A DNA stretch of 22,657 bases from Ruminococcus sp. UBA3855 (lineage in GTDB: Bacteria > Bacillota > Clostridia > Oscillospirales > Ruminococcaceae): the NCBI GenBank assembly GCA_002392545.1, contig DGHF01000010.1, positions 2,279-24,935 on the forward strand, given 5' to 3'. The position numbers were made by a program, and so were the translations under genes. The first letter of the stretch is position 1; each line of letters starts with the position of its first letter. Positions 13,280-22,657 of the stretch are shown here, one piece after another. The notes beneath the pieces were generated by a model that saw only the letters and a program-made list of their open reading frames with translations, had not been told where the DNA came from and did not search any database.

Positions 13280-15112
13280 TTGAACAGTCAGAACAATCAT
13301 AACAAAAATCCACAGGGTCACAGAGTCGATACAGAACGGAAACGTTACACTGTCCAGCGTTCCGGCTACAAGGGAAGACCCGCACAGAAACATTATCAGG
13401 GGGGACATCCTGCCCCTCAGGGAAAACCTCAGAATCAGAATTCTGCACAGCGTCATACTCCTGTCAGAATTATTCCGCTTGGCGGTCTGAACGAAATCGG
13501 CAAGAATATGACCGTTTTCGAATGCAGTAACGACATGTTTATTTTAGACTGCGGTCTTGCGTTTCCTGATGCGGATATGCCGGGGGTGGATATTGTCATT
13601 CCCGACTTCACCTATGTGGAGCGTAACAGAGATAAACTCCGTGGAATTGTCATCACTCACGGTCATGAAGACCACATTGGAGGGCTTGCTTATCTGCTGA
13701 AAAAAGTCAATGCTCCTGTCTATGGTTCAGGTATGACTATCGGTTTAATCAAGCATAAACTCGAAGAACATGATATGCTCAACAAGGTGGAACTGCACGT
13801 GGTTGAACCACGCAAAACTATTCGCATGGGCTGTATGGCGGTAGAGTTCATCAAGGTGAATCATTCCATTCCGGGGTCTTACGGCATGGCAATTCATACC
13901 CCTGCCGGCGTGCTGGTGCATACTGGTGACTTCAAAGTTGATTTTTCTCCCATTGACGGAGGACCAATTGACCTTGCAAGGTTCGGCGAACTTGGCAACA
14001 GGGGAGTGCTTGCCCTGATGGCTGATTCCACCAATGCCGAAAGACCGGGGTATACACAGTCTGAACGGAAAGTCGGCGAATCTTTCGAAAGATTGTTCGC
14101 AAAAGCCGGAAACAGAAGAATTATTATTGCCACGTTCTCTTCCAACATTCACAGAGTACAACAGATTGTGAATATGGCTTCCAAAAATAACCGGAAAGTC
14201 GCTGTATTGGGGCGGAGTATGGTCAATGTCATTGCGACGGCATTGGAATTGGGGTATCTGGATGTTCCCAAAAATACCATCATTGACATTGAAGACGTGA
14301 ATCAGTATCCGCCGGAACAGATTGTACTGATTACCACAGGAAGTCAGGGCGAGCCGATGTCAGCACTCACAAGAATGGCAATGCATGACCATAAAAAGGT
14401 GAATATTACTCCTCTGGACTTCATCATTATTTCTGCAACTCCCATTCCCGGAAATGAAAAGCATGTGACGAACGTTGTTAATGAGTTGCTCAAATCCGGT
14501 GCGGAAGTCATCTATGAATCCATGTATGAAGTGCACGTTTCCGGTCATGCGTGTCAGGAAGAACTGAAACTCATTCTTGCATTGACAAAGCCAAAATATT
14601 ATATTCCTATGCACGGCGAATACAAGCACCTCATTAAAAATCGTCAGCTTGCCATTGAAATGGGCATTCCGAAAGAAAATGTCCTGCTTGCTTCGATTGG
14701 CAATGTGATTGAGACGGACGGCAATAAATTGCAGATTGTTTCACAAGTTCCGGCAGGGCGGATTCTGGTGGACGGTCTCGGAGTCGGTGATGTGGGGTCA
14801 ATTGTTCTGCGTGACAGAAAACACCTCGCAGAAGACGGCTTGATTATTATTGTTGTGGGAATTAACCGTGAAATGAATGAGATTGTTTCAGGTCCTGACA
14901 TTATTTCCCGTGGTTTCGTGTATGTCCGTGAGGCAGACGAACTCATGACGGAGGCAAGGCAGAGAATGTGCCATACTTTAGCAGATTGTTCCATCTATGA
15001 ACTGCGGGAATGGACTTCCCTCAAAGCCAAACTGAGGGATGCTCTTTCTGAATATATTTTCGAGAAAACAAAGCGCAGTCCTATGATTCTCCCTATCATC
15101 ATGGAAGTGTGA
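13280..15112 (+). CDS. rnj: Ribonuclease J (beta-CASP metallo-beta-lactamase RNase)
   Basis: RNase J has 5'-3' exonuclease and endonuclease activity and is central to mRNA decay and rRNA maturation in Firmicutes. The 610-residue product has the zinc motif H-G-H-E-D-H at 127-132, the core opening I-I-P-L-G-G-L-N-E-I-G-K near 64-75, the beta-CASP region, and a C-terminal domain. A basic, Gln/Asn/His-rich tail of about 60 residues precedes the usual start of the fold; most RNase J proteins begin close to that core. The start is a TTG at 13280 with AGAGAGG 7 bases upstream; no better in-frame start is visible. It heads the run to tilS, and gdpP starts about 31 bases after its stop. The J1 versus J2 class cannot be fixed here. 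Confidence 0.93.
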   Translation: MNSQNNHNKNPQGHRVDTERKRYTVQRSGYKGRPAQKHYQGGHPAPQGKPQNQNSAQRHTPVRIIPLGGLNEIGKNMTVFECSNDMFILDCGLAFPDADMPGVDIVIPDFTYVERNRDKLRGIVITHGHEDHIGGLAYLLKKVNAPVYGSGMTIGLIKHKLEEHDMLNKVELHVVEPRKTIRMGCMAVEFIKVNHSIPGSYGMAIHTPAGVLVHTGDFKVDFSPIDGGPIDLARFGELGNRGVLALMADSTNAERPGYTQSERKVGESFERLFAKAGNRRIIIATFSSNIHRVQQIVNMASKNNRKVAVLGRSMVNVIATALELGYLDVPKNTIIDIEDVNQYPPEQIVLITTGSQGEPMSALTRMAMHDHKKVNITPLDFIIISATPIPGNEKHVTNVVNELLKSGAEVIYESMYEVHVSGHACQEELKLILALTKPKYYIPMHGEYKHLIKNRQLAIEMGIPKENVLLASIGNVIETDGNKLQIVSQVPAGRILVDGLGVGDVGSIVLRDRKHLAEDGLIIIVVGINREMNEIVSGPDIISRGFVYVREADELMTEARQRMCHTLADCSIYELREWTSLKAKLRDALSEYIFEKTKRSPMILPIIMEV

Positions 15113-15146
15113 AAGCAGGGACGGAACAGGGCAGGGAGGTGAGTTG

Positions 15147-17093
15147 TTGAAGCCAAAGTATTATATTTCCGTGGGGGCATTGGTATTGCTGATGATGATT
15201 TCAGTTATACTGCCTTCTGCGGTGTTGTATGCTGGTGGCAATCCATATGGGATTTTTTACTGTATACCAGGGGTATTGATTTCGATTACTGTGGCATTGG
15301 TTCTGTTTTATGCGAACCGTGCGCAGATGCTGAAAGTCGCACAGATGGGAAAGGATTGTCAGGAAATTGAATTGCAGTCGGTTCAGCAACTCCCTGTTGG
15401 TCTGTGTGTGCTGGACAGTAAAAGTATTGTCGTGCGGTATAATGATTACTTTTATGAACAGGTTCTTGATGGTTCGGATATGATTGGACGGAATCTGCGT
15501 GATGTGATTCCGTTTGACCCGACGGCAACCGAACAGGAAGTATTTTTCCAGAATCGCTATTATCAAGTTTTTTCCGTCACCACCGAAACCGAAAACGGCA
15601 GTCTGACGGCGTATCTGTGGTCGGATGTGACCGAACTCGAAAGCCTGCGGAGAGAGTACGAAAATACCCGCCCTTGTGTCCTGCTGATTGTCGTGGACAG
15701 CTACGAAGATTTAATTCAGAATGCAAGAGAAAGCACTCGTTTAGAGGTCAGTGTTGCCATTGAAAAACTTCTGGAGGAATTTATTTCAGAGACAAACGGC
15801 ATTCTGAGACGGCTTAAAAATGACCGCTTTGTTGCTGTCATTGAGGAACAGCATGTTCAGAAACTTATCAACGGAAAATTCAAAATTCTGGATGATGCAA
15901 GAAATATTCAGATTGATGAAAGAAGTTCCCTGACGTTTTCCATCGGGGTCGGGTACGGTGCGGAGACTTTGCAGGAAAGTGAAGTTTATGCGGAACAGTG
16001 CATTGATATGGCTCTCGGACGTGGCGGAGACCAAGCCGCTGTGAAAATGGACGGCGGTTTCCGGTTTTTCGGGGGTGTTTCCAAAGGTGTGGAAAAAAAG
16101 TCACGTGCCAAAACCAGAATTGTGGCTGGTGCAATTCAGGATTTAATTCAGGATTGCAACAACGTGTTTTTAATGGGGCATCGGTTCGGGGATTTGGATT
16201 CTGTCGGGGGATGCTGTGGACTGGCTGGGGCGATTCGCTTAATGGGTGTTCCGGTGAATGTCGTGGTACATCCTGAAAAAAATCTCTCTCACCAGTTAAT
16301 TGACCTCGTCACAAGAGAGGTCGGCGGTGATTTGTTCCTCACTCCGGAACAGGCGATTGATACCATCACGGAAGATACCCTTCTGATTATCGCTGATACT
16401 CACAACAAAGATATTCTTGACAGTGTCGATTTATACAGGGCTGCCAAAAAAGTGGTTGTCATTGACCATCACAGGAAAAATGTCAATTTCGTGGATAATG
16501 CCGTTGTTTTTCATCATGAGCCTTATGCTTCTTCTGCTTGCGAGATGATTACAGAATTGATTCAGTATTTCAAGTTTGAGGGAACATTAGATTCCGTGTA
16601 TGCAGATTGTTTGTTATCGGGCATTATGCTGGATACGAAAAATTTCATCATGCGTACAGGTGTACGAACATTTGAGGCGGCGGCATATCTCCGGAAAATC
16701 GGGGCGGATACTGTCAAGGTCAAGGGGCTTTTTTCCGGTTCGATTGAAGCCTACCGAAGCCGGACGGAAATTGTCGGTTCTGCGGAAATTCATGGATGTC
16801 ATGCGATTGCCATCGCTCCGCAGGATACTCCGGAATTACGGCTTGTTGCTCCGCAGGCGGCGGATGAACTTCTCAATATTACAGGCGTTTCGGCGGCATT
16901 CGTCATCTATAAAACCGGCGACATGGTTTCGATTTCGGCTCGTTCGTTCGGAGCTGTCAATGTACAGGTCATTATGGAACAGCTCGGCGGCGGCGGTCAT
17001 CAGTCCATGGCGGCGACGCAGATTATGAACATTTCCGAACAGGAAGCCAAGGAACGCTTACTTAAAGCCATTGAAGAAACTGAGAAAGATTAA
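15147..17093 (+). CDS. gdpP: GdpP cyclic-di-AMP phosphodiesterase (DHH/DHHA1)
   Basis: A 648-residue membrane-anchored enzyme that hydrolyses c-di-AMP to pApA, tuning potassium and osmotic balance and cell-wall stress. Two N-terminal helices (about 8-27 and 35-56) are followed by a PAS-like domain (about 79-160), a degenerate GGDEF domain (about 175-304), and the DHH/DHHA1 unit. Metal ligands visible are H345, D349 and D351 (M-G-H-R-F-G-D-L-D), D417 (A-D-T-H), D-H-H at 440-442 and D496; G-G-G-H (615-618) marks DHHA1. Length and order match Bacillus GdpP (about 659). Two TTG codons lie in tandem at 15144 and 15147. The second gives 7 bases from GGAGG and is preferred. It is followed directly by rplI and dnaB, a conserved Firmicutes order. 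Confidence 0.94.
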   Translation: MKPKYYISVGALVLLMMISVILPSAVLYAGGNPYGIFYCIPGVLISITVALVLFYANRAQMLKVAQMGKDCQEIELQSVQQLPVGLCVLDSKSIVVRYNDYFYEQVLDGSDMIGRNLRDVIPFDPTATEQEVFFQNRYYQVFSVTTETENGSLTAYLWSDVTELESLRREYENTRPCVLLIVVDSYEDLIQNARESTRLEVSVAIEKLLEEFISETNGILRRLKNDRFVAVIEEQHVQKLINGKFKILDDARNIQIDERSSLTFSIGVGYGAETLQESEVYAEQCIDMALGRGGDQAAVKMDGGFRFFGGVSKGVEKKSRAKTRIVAGAIQDLIQDCNNVFLMGHRFGDLDSVGGCCGLAGAIRLMGVPVNVVVHPEKNLSHQLIDLVTREVGGDLFLTPEQAIDTITEDTLLIIADTHNKDILDSVDLYRAAKKVVVIDHHRKNVNFVDNAVVFHHEPYASSACEMITELIQYFKFEGTLDSVYADCLLSGIMLDTKNFIMRTGVRTFEAAAYLRKIGADTVKVKGLFSGSIEAYRSRTEIVGSAEIHGCHAIAIAPQDTPELRLVAPQAADELLNITGVSAAFVIYKTGDMVSISARSFGAVNVQVIMEQLGGGGHQSMAATQIMNISEQEAKERLLKAIEETEKD

Positions 17094-17108
17094 GAAAGGA
17101 TGATTCCA

Positions 17109-17555
17109 ATGAAGGTTATTTTTATTCAGGATGTGAAAGGCTCTGGAAAAAAGGGCGAAATGAAAGAAGTATCTGACGGTTACGCCAGAAATATGCTTCT
17201 GAAAAAGGGGCTTGCTGTTGAGGCAACTCCCGAAAACATCAACCATTTGAAAGGTCAGCAGGCTTCCGCTCAGCATAAAATTGATGTGGAAAAAGCGAAC
17301 GCTGAAAAAATCAAAGAGACTATCAATGGGAAAACTGTTATTGTTTCCGCAAAGGCTGGCACAGGCGGTCGTCTGTTCGGGTCGGTGACTTCTGCAAATA
17401 TTGCTCAGGAAGTTGAAAAACAGTATGGTTGCAAGATTGACAAGAAGAAAATCAGCTTGAAAAGTGATATCAAGGCTTTCGGCACATTCTCCGCTGAAAT
17501 CCGGCTCTATACCGGAATTATTGCAGAAATTACCATTGAAGTCAAGGAAGCGTAA
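17109..17555 (+). CDS. rplI: 50S ribosomal protein L9
   Basis: A 148-residue L9, which binds 23S rRNA domain V near L1 and limits frame slipping. The N-terminal RNA-binding domain is typical (M-K-V-I-F-I-Q-D-V-K-G, then Y-A-R-N-M-L at 28-33), followed by a Lys/Glu-rich connecting helix and the C-terminal domain ending I-T-I-E-V-K. Length equals that of bacterial homologues. The ATG at 17109 is preferred to one three codons earlier because AAAGGA is positioned 8 bases upstream. It lies 15 bases after gdpP, so the two are surely co-transcribed. Confidence 0.96.
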   Translation: MKVIFIQDVKGSGKKGEMKEVSDGYARNMLLKKGLAVEATPENINHLKGQQASAQHKIDVEKANAEKIKETINGKTVIVSAKAGTGGRLFGSVTSANIAQEVEKQYGCKIDKKKISLKSDIKAFGTFSAEIRLYTGIIAEITIEVKEA

Positions 17556-17564
17556 TCATCAAAG

Positions 17565-17600
17565 GGACGGTATGTTTTATGCCGTCCTCGTTTTTCGAGG
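17565..17600 (+). promoter_or_regulatory. Two overlapping hairpins between rplI and dnaB, candidate attenuator
   Basis: GGACGG (17565-17570) pairs with CCGTCC (17582-17587), and a T5 run follows three bases later, which looks like a weak terminator. A second stem, CCTCG (17586-17590) with CGAGG (17596-17600), loops out that T-run and touches the dnaB ribosome binding site. The two stems share bases 17586-17587, so they could be alternatives. Regulation is inferred. Confidence 0.4.
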
Positions 17601-17609
17601 AGGTTTTTT

Positions 17610-18968
17610 ATGCCACAATCCAAACAGTTTTTTCTGGATGATTCCGAAATGCCCTACAGCCTTGAAGCCGAACAGACCATTCTGGGGGCAATTCTTATCA
17701 ATCAGGATGTGCTTTCCGTCGTTCTGGAACGTATCAAGCCGGAATGCTTTTATGTCACACAGCACAGGGCATTGTTCAACATCATGGTGCAGATGTTTAC
17801 AACAGGCGAAAAAGCTGATATTGTCACTGTCCTGAATGAGGCAATTTCTGAACATATTTTCGACAGCGCACAGGAGGGAAGAACCTACCTTGCTAATCTG
17901 GTTGATATTGTTCCGTCAGTTTCCAATATTGAAAGTTATTGCAGTATTGTCAGCAATAAATATTACGTCCGTACCCTTGCAGAAGTCGCTAAAGAAATTC
18001 TAAGCGAAATTTCCAACGGTGAAACCAATGCACAGTTACTGCTGGATTCCACCGAACAGAAAATTTTCGACATCCGTCAGGGACGTGATGTTTCCGGTCT
18101 GACACCCCTTCGGGAGATTGTCACCGAAACTTATACTCATATCGGACAAATGGCAGGTCCTGACAGAGAAAAATACATCGGCATCAATACCGGATTTTCT
18201 TATTTGGATGCTGTCATTTCCGGACTGAATAAATCAGATTTGATTCTGATTGCCGCACGTCCGGCAATGGGGAAAACGGCTTTCGCCCTCAATATAGCTA
18301 TGAATGTGGCAACTCACAACGAAGATAAAACCGTTTGTATCTTCTCCCTTGAAATGTCCAGGCAACAATTGACTTCCCGTCTGCTTTCCACCGCTGCTAA
18401 GGTCGATTCCCATAAACTCCGCACCGGACGTTTAAGCGGTGACGACTGGATAAGAATGGCGGAGGGGGCTTGTTATCTTAATTCGCTCCCGATTTTGATT
18501 GATGATACCGGAGGAATTACTGTTCAGCAGATTAAAGCAAAACTGCGGAGGGTGAAAAATCTGGGGCTTGTTGTCATTGACTACCTCGGTTTAATCAGTT
18601 CCACACTCCGCACCGATAACAGAGTGCAGGTCGTCAGCGAAATGACAAGGCAACTGAAAATCATGGCGAAAGAACTGGAAGTGCCTGTTATCCTCTTGTC
18701 ACAGCTTTCCAGAGGTCCTGAAAGCCGTACCGATAAACGCCCCATTTTAGCCGATTTGCGTGAATCCGGTTCAATTGAACAGGATGCTGATATTGTGATG
18801 TTTTTGTATCGTGATGCTTACTATAATAAAGCAAGCGAAAATCCGAATATTGCAGAATGCATCATTGCTAAAAACCGACACGGCGAAACCGGTACTATCA
18901 ATTTAGCGTGGAACGGTCAGTTTACAGAATTTTCGACTTTGGAGACAAGACAAAATGAACCCAAATAA
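17610..18968 (+). CDS. dnaB: Replicative DNA helicase DnaB (Bacillus DnaC)
   Basis: A 452-residue hexameric helicase that unwinds the replication fork 5'-3' on the lagging strand and recruits primase. The N-terminal helical domain (about 13-110) is followed by a linker and the RecA-like core. Walker A is A-A-R-P-A-M-G-K-T (215-223), Walker B L-V-V-I-D-Y-L (320-326), and the DnaB-specific A-K-N-R-H-G-E-T-G is at 420-428. Length is normal and no intein is present. GAGGAGG lies 6 bases before the ATG. The 3' end overlaps tilS by 14 bases. Confidence 0.97.
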   Translation: MPQSKQFFLDDSEMPYSLEAEQTILGAILINQDVLSVVLERIKPECFYVTQHRALFNIMVQMFTTGEKADIVTVLNEAISEHIFDSAQEGRTYLANLVDIVPSVSNIESYCSIVSNKYYVRTLAEVAKEILSEISNGETNAQLLLDSTEQKIFDIRQGRDVSGLTPLREIVTETYTHIGQMAGPDREKYIGINTGFSYLDAVISGLNKSDLILIAARPAMGKTAFALNIAMNVATHNEDKTVCIFSLEMSRQQLTSRLLSTAAKVDSHKLRTGRLSGDDWIRMAEGACYLNSLPILIDDTGGITVQQIKAKLRRVKNLGLVVIDYLGLISSTLRTDNRVQVVSEMTRQLKIMAKELEVPVILLSQLSRGPESRTDKRPILADLRESGSIEQDADIVMFLYRDAYYNKASENPNIAECIIAKNRHGETGTINLAWNGQFTEFSTLETRQNEPK

Positions 18969-20286
18969 AGCCCTTTCCGATTTTCTCACAGAACATGAAA
19001 TACATCATGTTTTGGTTACATGCGCACTTTCCGGCGGTGCGGACAGTGTGTGCTTGCTGTACTGCCTGAATGCAGTTGCTGAAAAATTTCATTTGCAGGT
19101 GAGTGCTGTTCATGTCCAGCACCATCTGAGAGGGGAAGAAAGTCAGAGGGATGAATTATTCTGCCGTCAGCTTTGTGAAAAATGGAATATTCCTTTGCAG
19201 GTTGTTCCGGTGGATGTCAGGGGACTTGCTGAAAAAAAGAAAATTTCCGTTGAAACGTCTGCGAGGGAATGCCGTTATTCTGTATTTTCCGCCTGTGAAT
19301 GTGATTACGTTGCAACTGCTCATACGGCTTCTGACAACCTTGAAACGGTCTTGTTTCGTGTCGCAAGGGGTACGGCTTTGCAGGGGCTTTGCGGAATTCC
19401 TGCCATCCGTGAAAAATTTATCCGTCCGTTCCTGAACGTGTCACGGATTGAAATTGAATCATTTCTGCAAGAAAAAAAGATTGCATTTGTGAACGATTCC
19501 ACTAATTTTTCAGACGATTACAGCCGGAATTTTATCCGTCATCAGATAATTCCGGCTGTGAAAAAGCTCAATCCTTCCTGTGAGCAGAATTGTTTCCGTA
19601 TGACGGAAACCATCTCACAAGATGCTGATTTTCTGGAGCTGTCCGCTCAAAATGCCTATGCAGAGTGCTTTCATCCCGAAAGCCGTTCTTTGAAATTCCT
19701 GCAAAATTATCATCCGGCAATCCGCAGGCGATTGATTGCACATTTCCTCAAAGAAAATCATTTTTCTCCAAGTCTCGCACAGATTACCGCTGTGGAAAAA
19801 TTACTGCATGAGGGCGGAAAAATTGACCTTGACAGAAGCGGTGTAATGGTCTGCTATGGAAGGAATACCCTCTGGCTGGAATCGCAACGAAATGACTGCC
19901 CCTCGAAAACACTCGAATTGGGAGAAAACACCATTTTTCAAGGGGTTTTTCTTCATGCGGAAGTCATTGACAAAACAAATTCTGAAAAATTTGCAACTGT
20001 TCACAAAAAGTTCACAGATTCTGTGCTGGATTATGATATAATAAAAGGGTATGCAGAACTTCATGCACGGAAAGCAGGTCTTTCATTCCTGCCCGCTGGA
20101 AAAAAGCATCATGTTTTCATTAAAAAATGGCTGAATTCGTCTGTTGCGCCGGAACTCCGTCGGACAATTCATTTTCTTTCAGATGAAAGCGGTCTTTTGT
20201 GGGTGGAAGGTTTGGGGGTTGCAGAACGTGCAAAAATCACTGACAGTACAAATCATATGTTATTTTTATATCTGTCACGAAATTAA
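18955..20286 (+). CDS. tilS: tRNA(Ile)-lysidine synthetase
   Basis: TilS uses ATP and lysine to convert the wobble C34 of the minor AUA-reading tRNA-Ile to lysidine, which is essential in most bacteria. The N-type pyrophosphatase loop S-G-G-A-D-S is at 26-31, followed by V-H-V-Q-H-H-L-R-G near 53-61 and a signature A-H-T-A-S-D-N-L-E-T near 121-130, which varies from the common H-H-x-D-D-Q form. The 443-residue length includes the C-terminal TilS domains. It starts inside the dnaB end (14-base overlap; GGAGA upstream), so translation is probably coupled. tilS next to ftsH is a common Firmicutes order; the hpt gene often found between them is absent. Confidence 0.93.
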   Translation: MNPNKALSDFLTEHEIHHVLVTCALSGGADSVCLLYCLNAVAEKFHLQVSAVHVQHHLRGEESQRDELFCRQLCEKWNIPLQVVPVDVRGLAEKKKISVETSARECRYSVFSACECDYVATAHTASDNLETVLFRVARGTALQGLCGIPAIREKFIRPFLNVSRIEIESFLQEKKIAFVNDSTNFSDDYSRNFIRHQIIPAVKKLNPSCEQNCFRMTETISQDADFLELSAQNAYAECFHPESRSLKFLQNYHPAIRRRLIAHFLKENHFSPSLAQITAVEKLLHEGGKIDLDRSGVMVCYGRNTLWLESQRNDCPSKTLELGENTIFQGVFLHAEVIDKTNSEKFATVHKKFTDSVLDYDIIKGYAELHARKAGLSFLPAGKKHHVFIKKWLNSSVAPELRRTIHFLSDESGLLWVEGLGVAERAKITDSTNHMLFLYLSRN

Positions 20287-20338
20287 CACAATTCGCACAT
20301 GAGCCTGACACATAATTGATGTATACTAAATCATCAAT

Positions 20339-20365
20339 TTAGCAGTCGTATGCTGTGAGTGCTAA
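20339..20365 (+). promoter_or_regulatory. CIRCE element (HrcA operator) upstream of ftsH
   Basis: TTAGCAGTC (20339-20347), nine bases, then GAGTGCTAA (20357-20365). The CIRCE consensus is TTAGCACTC-N9-GAGTGCTAA; 17 of 18 fixed bases match and the spacer is exact. It lies 31 bases before the ftsH start codon, where CIRCE normally sits. A possible -10 (TATACT, 20322-20327) is just upstream, but I see no good -35. HrcA binding here would repress ftsH and release it on heat shock. Confidence 0.85.
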
Positions 20366-20396
20366 TTGCAATTTACTGTAAAAAGGAGTGGATGTT

Positions 20397-22349
<1,953 letters not shown>

Positions 22350-22358
22350 CAGAATATC

Positions 22359-22394
22359 AAAAAGGGACTGTCTTTCCGGCAGTCCCCTTTTTAT
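22359..22394 (+). terminator. Intrinsic terminator after ftsH
   Basis: AAAAAGGGACTG (22359-22370) pairs with CAGTCCCcTTTTT (22380-22392, one bulged C) around a 9-base loop, with a T-run in the right arm. It begins 10 bases after the ftsH stop codon. Confidence 0.88.
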
Positions 22395-22590
22395 ATCGGA
22401 AAGCAGTGTCTTTGTGCTTTCCGTTATGAAGCAGGCAATTCAAACGGACGTTTCCTTTTTACGGAAATGTCACCTTCTTCCGGCAAACACATTCTTCTGC
22501 TGTTGATATTCTATGCAGAAAAAGCTGTTTTGCAACTGGAAATGTGTGGAATTCATTTTCACGGAAATACTGATTTTTTTCTGTATCCTA
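22395..22590 (+). other. Non-coding gap with two further hairpins
   Basis: Part of a 308-base stretch without a gene. After the terminator come CGGAAAGCA/TGCTTTCCG (22397-22423, perfect 9 bp) and GACGTTTCC/GGAAATGTC (22447-22471, one G-U). Neither has a T-tail. No reading frame with a ribosome binding site, and no tRNA, is seen. Confidence 0.5.
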
Positions 22591-22619
22591 TTGATTTTAT
22601 ATGAAAATTGTGCTATAAT
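22591..22619 (+). promoter_or_regulatory. Sigma-A promoter for a gene beyond the window
   Basis: TTGATT (22591-22596) and TATAAT (22614-22619) are separated by 17 bases. No start codon with a ribosome binding site follows before the window ends at 22657, so the target is not visible. Confidence 0.7.
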
Positions 22620-22657
22620 GAAGAAAAGAATATTTAGGCAATTGCAAAATGCAGAGC

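Noticed and set aside
16600..17028. A 142-codon plus-strand frame inside gdpP
   Set aside because: It lies wholly within the DHH/DHHA1 region of gdpP in another frame; its Arg/Ser-rich product is typical of a shadow frame.
20299..20327. Full sigma-A promoter for ftsH
   Set aside because: TATACT is a fair -10, but the hexamer 17 bases upstream (ATGAGC) does not resemble TTGACA, and CTGACA is only 11 bases away. It is only mentioned with the CIRCE entry.

Overview
The window looks like chromosomal DNA of a fibre-degrading, low-to-mid GC Clostridia of the Ruminococcus type. The main clue is a secreted glycoside-hydrolase-like protein ending in a type I dockerin (two D-x-N-x-D calcium loops), the tag that docks enzymes into cellulosomes. 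The housekeeping genes (RNase J, GdpP, L9, DnaB, TilS, FtsH) are of Firmicutes type, start sites have strong AAAGGAGG-like ribosome binding sites, and promoters have sigma-A hexamers with 17-base spacers. Genus-level naming is inference. I saw no rRNA, tRNA, mobile element, CRISPR array or prophage gene.

Left part (1-9600, mostly minus strand). After the first codons of a leftward gene (1-29) and a rightward YdjM-type membrane hydrolase, the leftward genes are: an unrecognised 190-residue protein; a peroxide-defence operon of NrdI-like flavodoxin, AhpC peroxiredoxin and an AhpF-like reductase whose domains are in reversed order; an AqpZ-type aquaporin; the dockerin protein; and a YdbS/YdbT pair of bacterial PH-domain membrane proteins. 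Most of these units have a recognisable promoter, and two have clear hairpin terminators.

Middle part (9640-12843, plus strand). An AGCS-family sodium/amino-acid symporter is followed by a 619-residue protein with the layout nucleotidyltransferase - left-handed beta-helix - phosphohexomutase. Both enzyme parts appear to have lost their catalytic motifs, so it may be a pseudoenzyme.

Right part (12844-22349, plus strand). A near-consensus promoter opens a roughly 310-base leader full of hairpins, including a 16-base long-range inverted repeat. It runs into RNase J, then gdpP (c-di-AMP phosphodiesterase), rplI, dnaB and tilS, in close succession. ftsH has its own control region with a near-perfect CIRCE operator (17 of 18 bases), which suggests HrcA heat-shock control. 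A hairpin terminator follows ftsH, and the window ends with a promoter for a gene outside it.

The items most worth follow-up are the degenerate nucleotidyltransferase/phosphomutase fusion, the domain-swapped AhpF with an orphan NrdI-like flavodoxin, the structured RNase J leader and the CIRCE element on ftsH.
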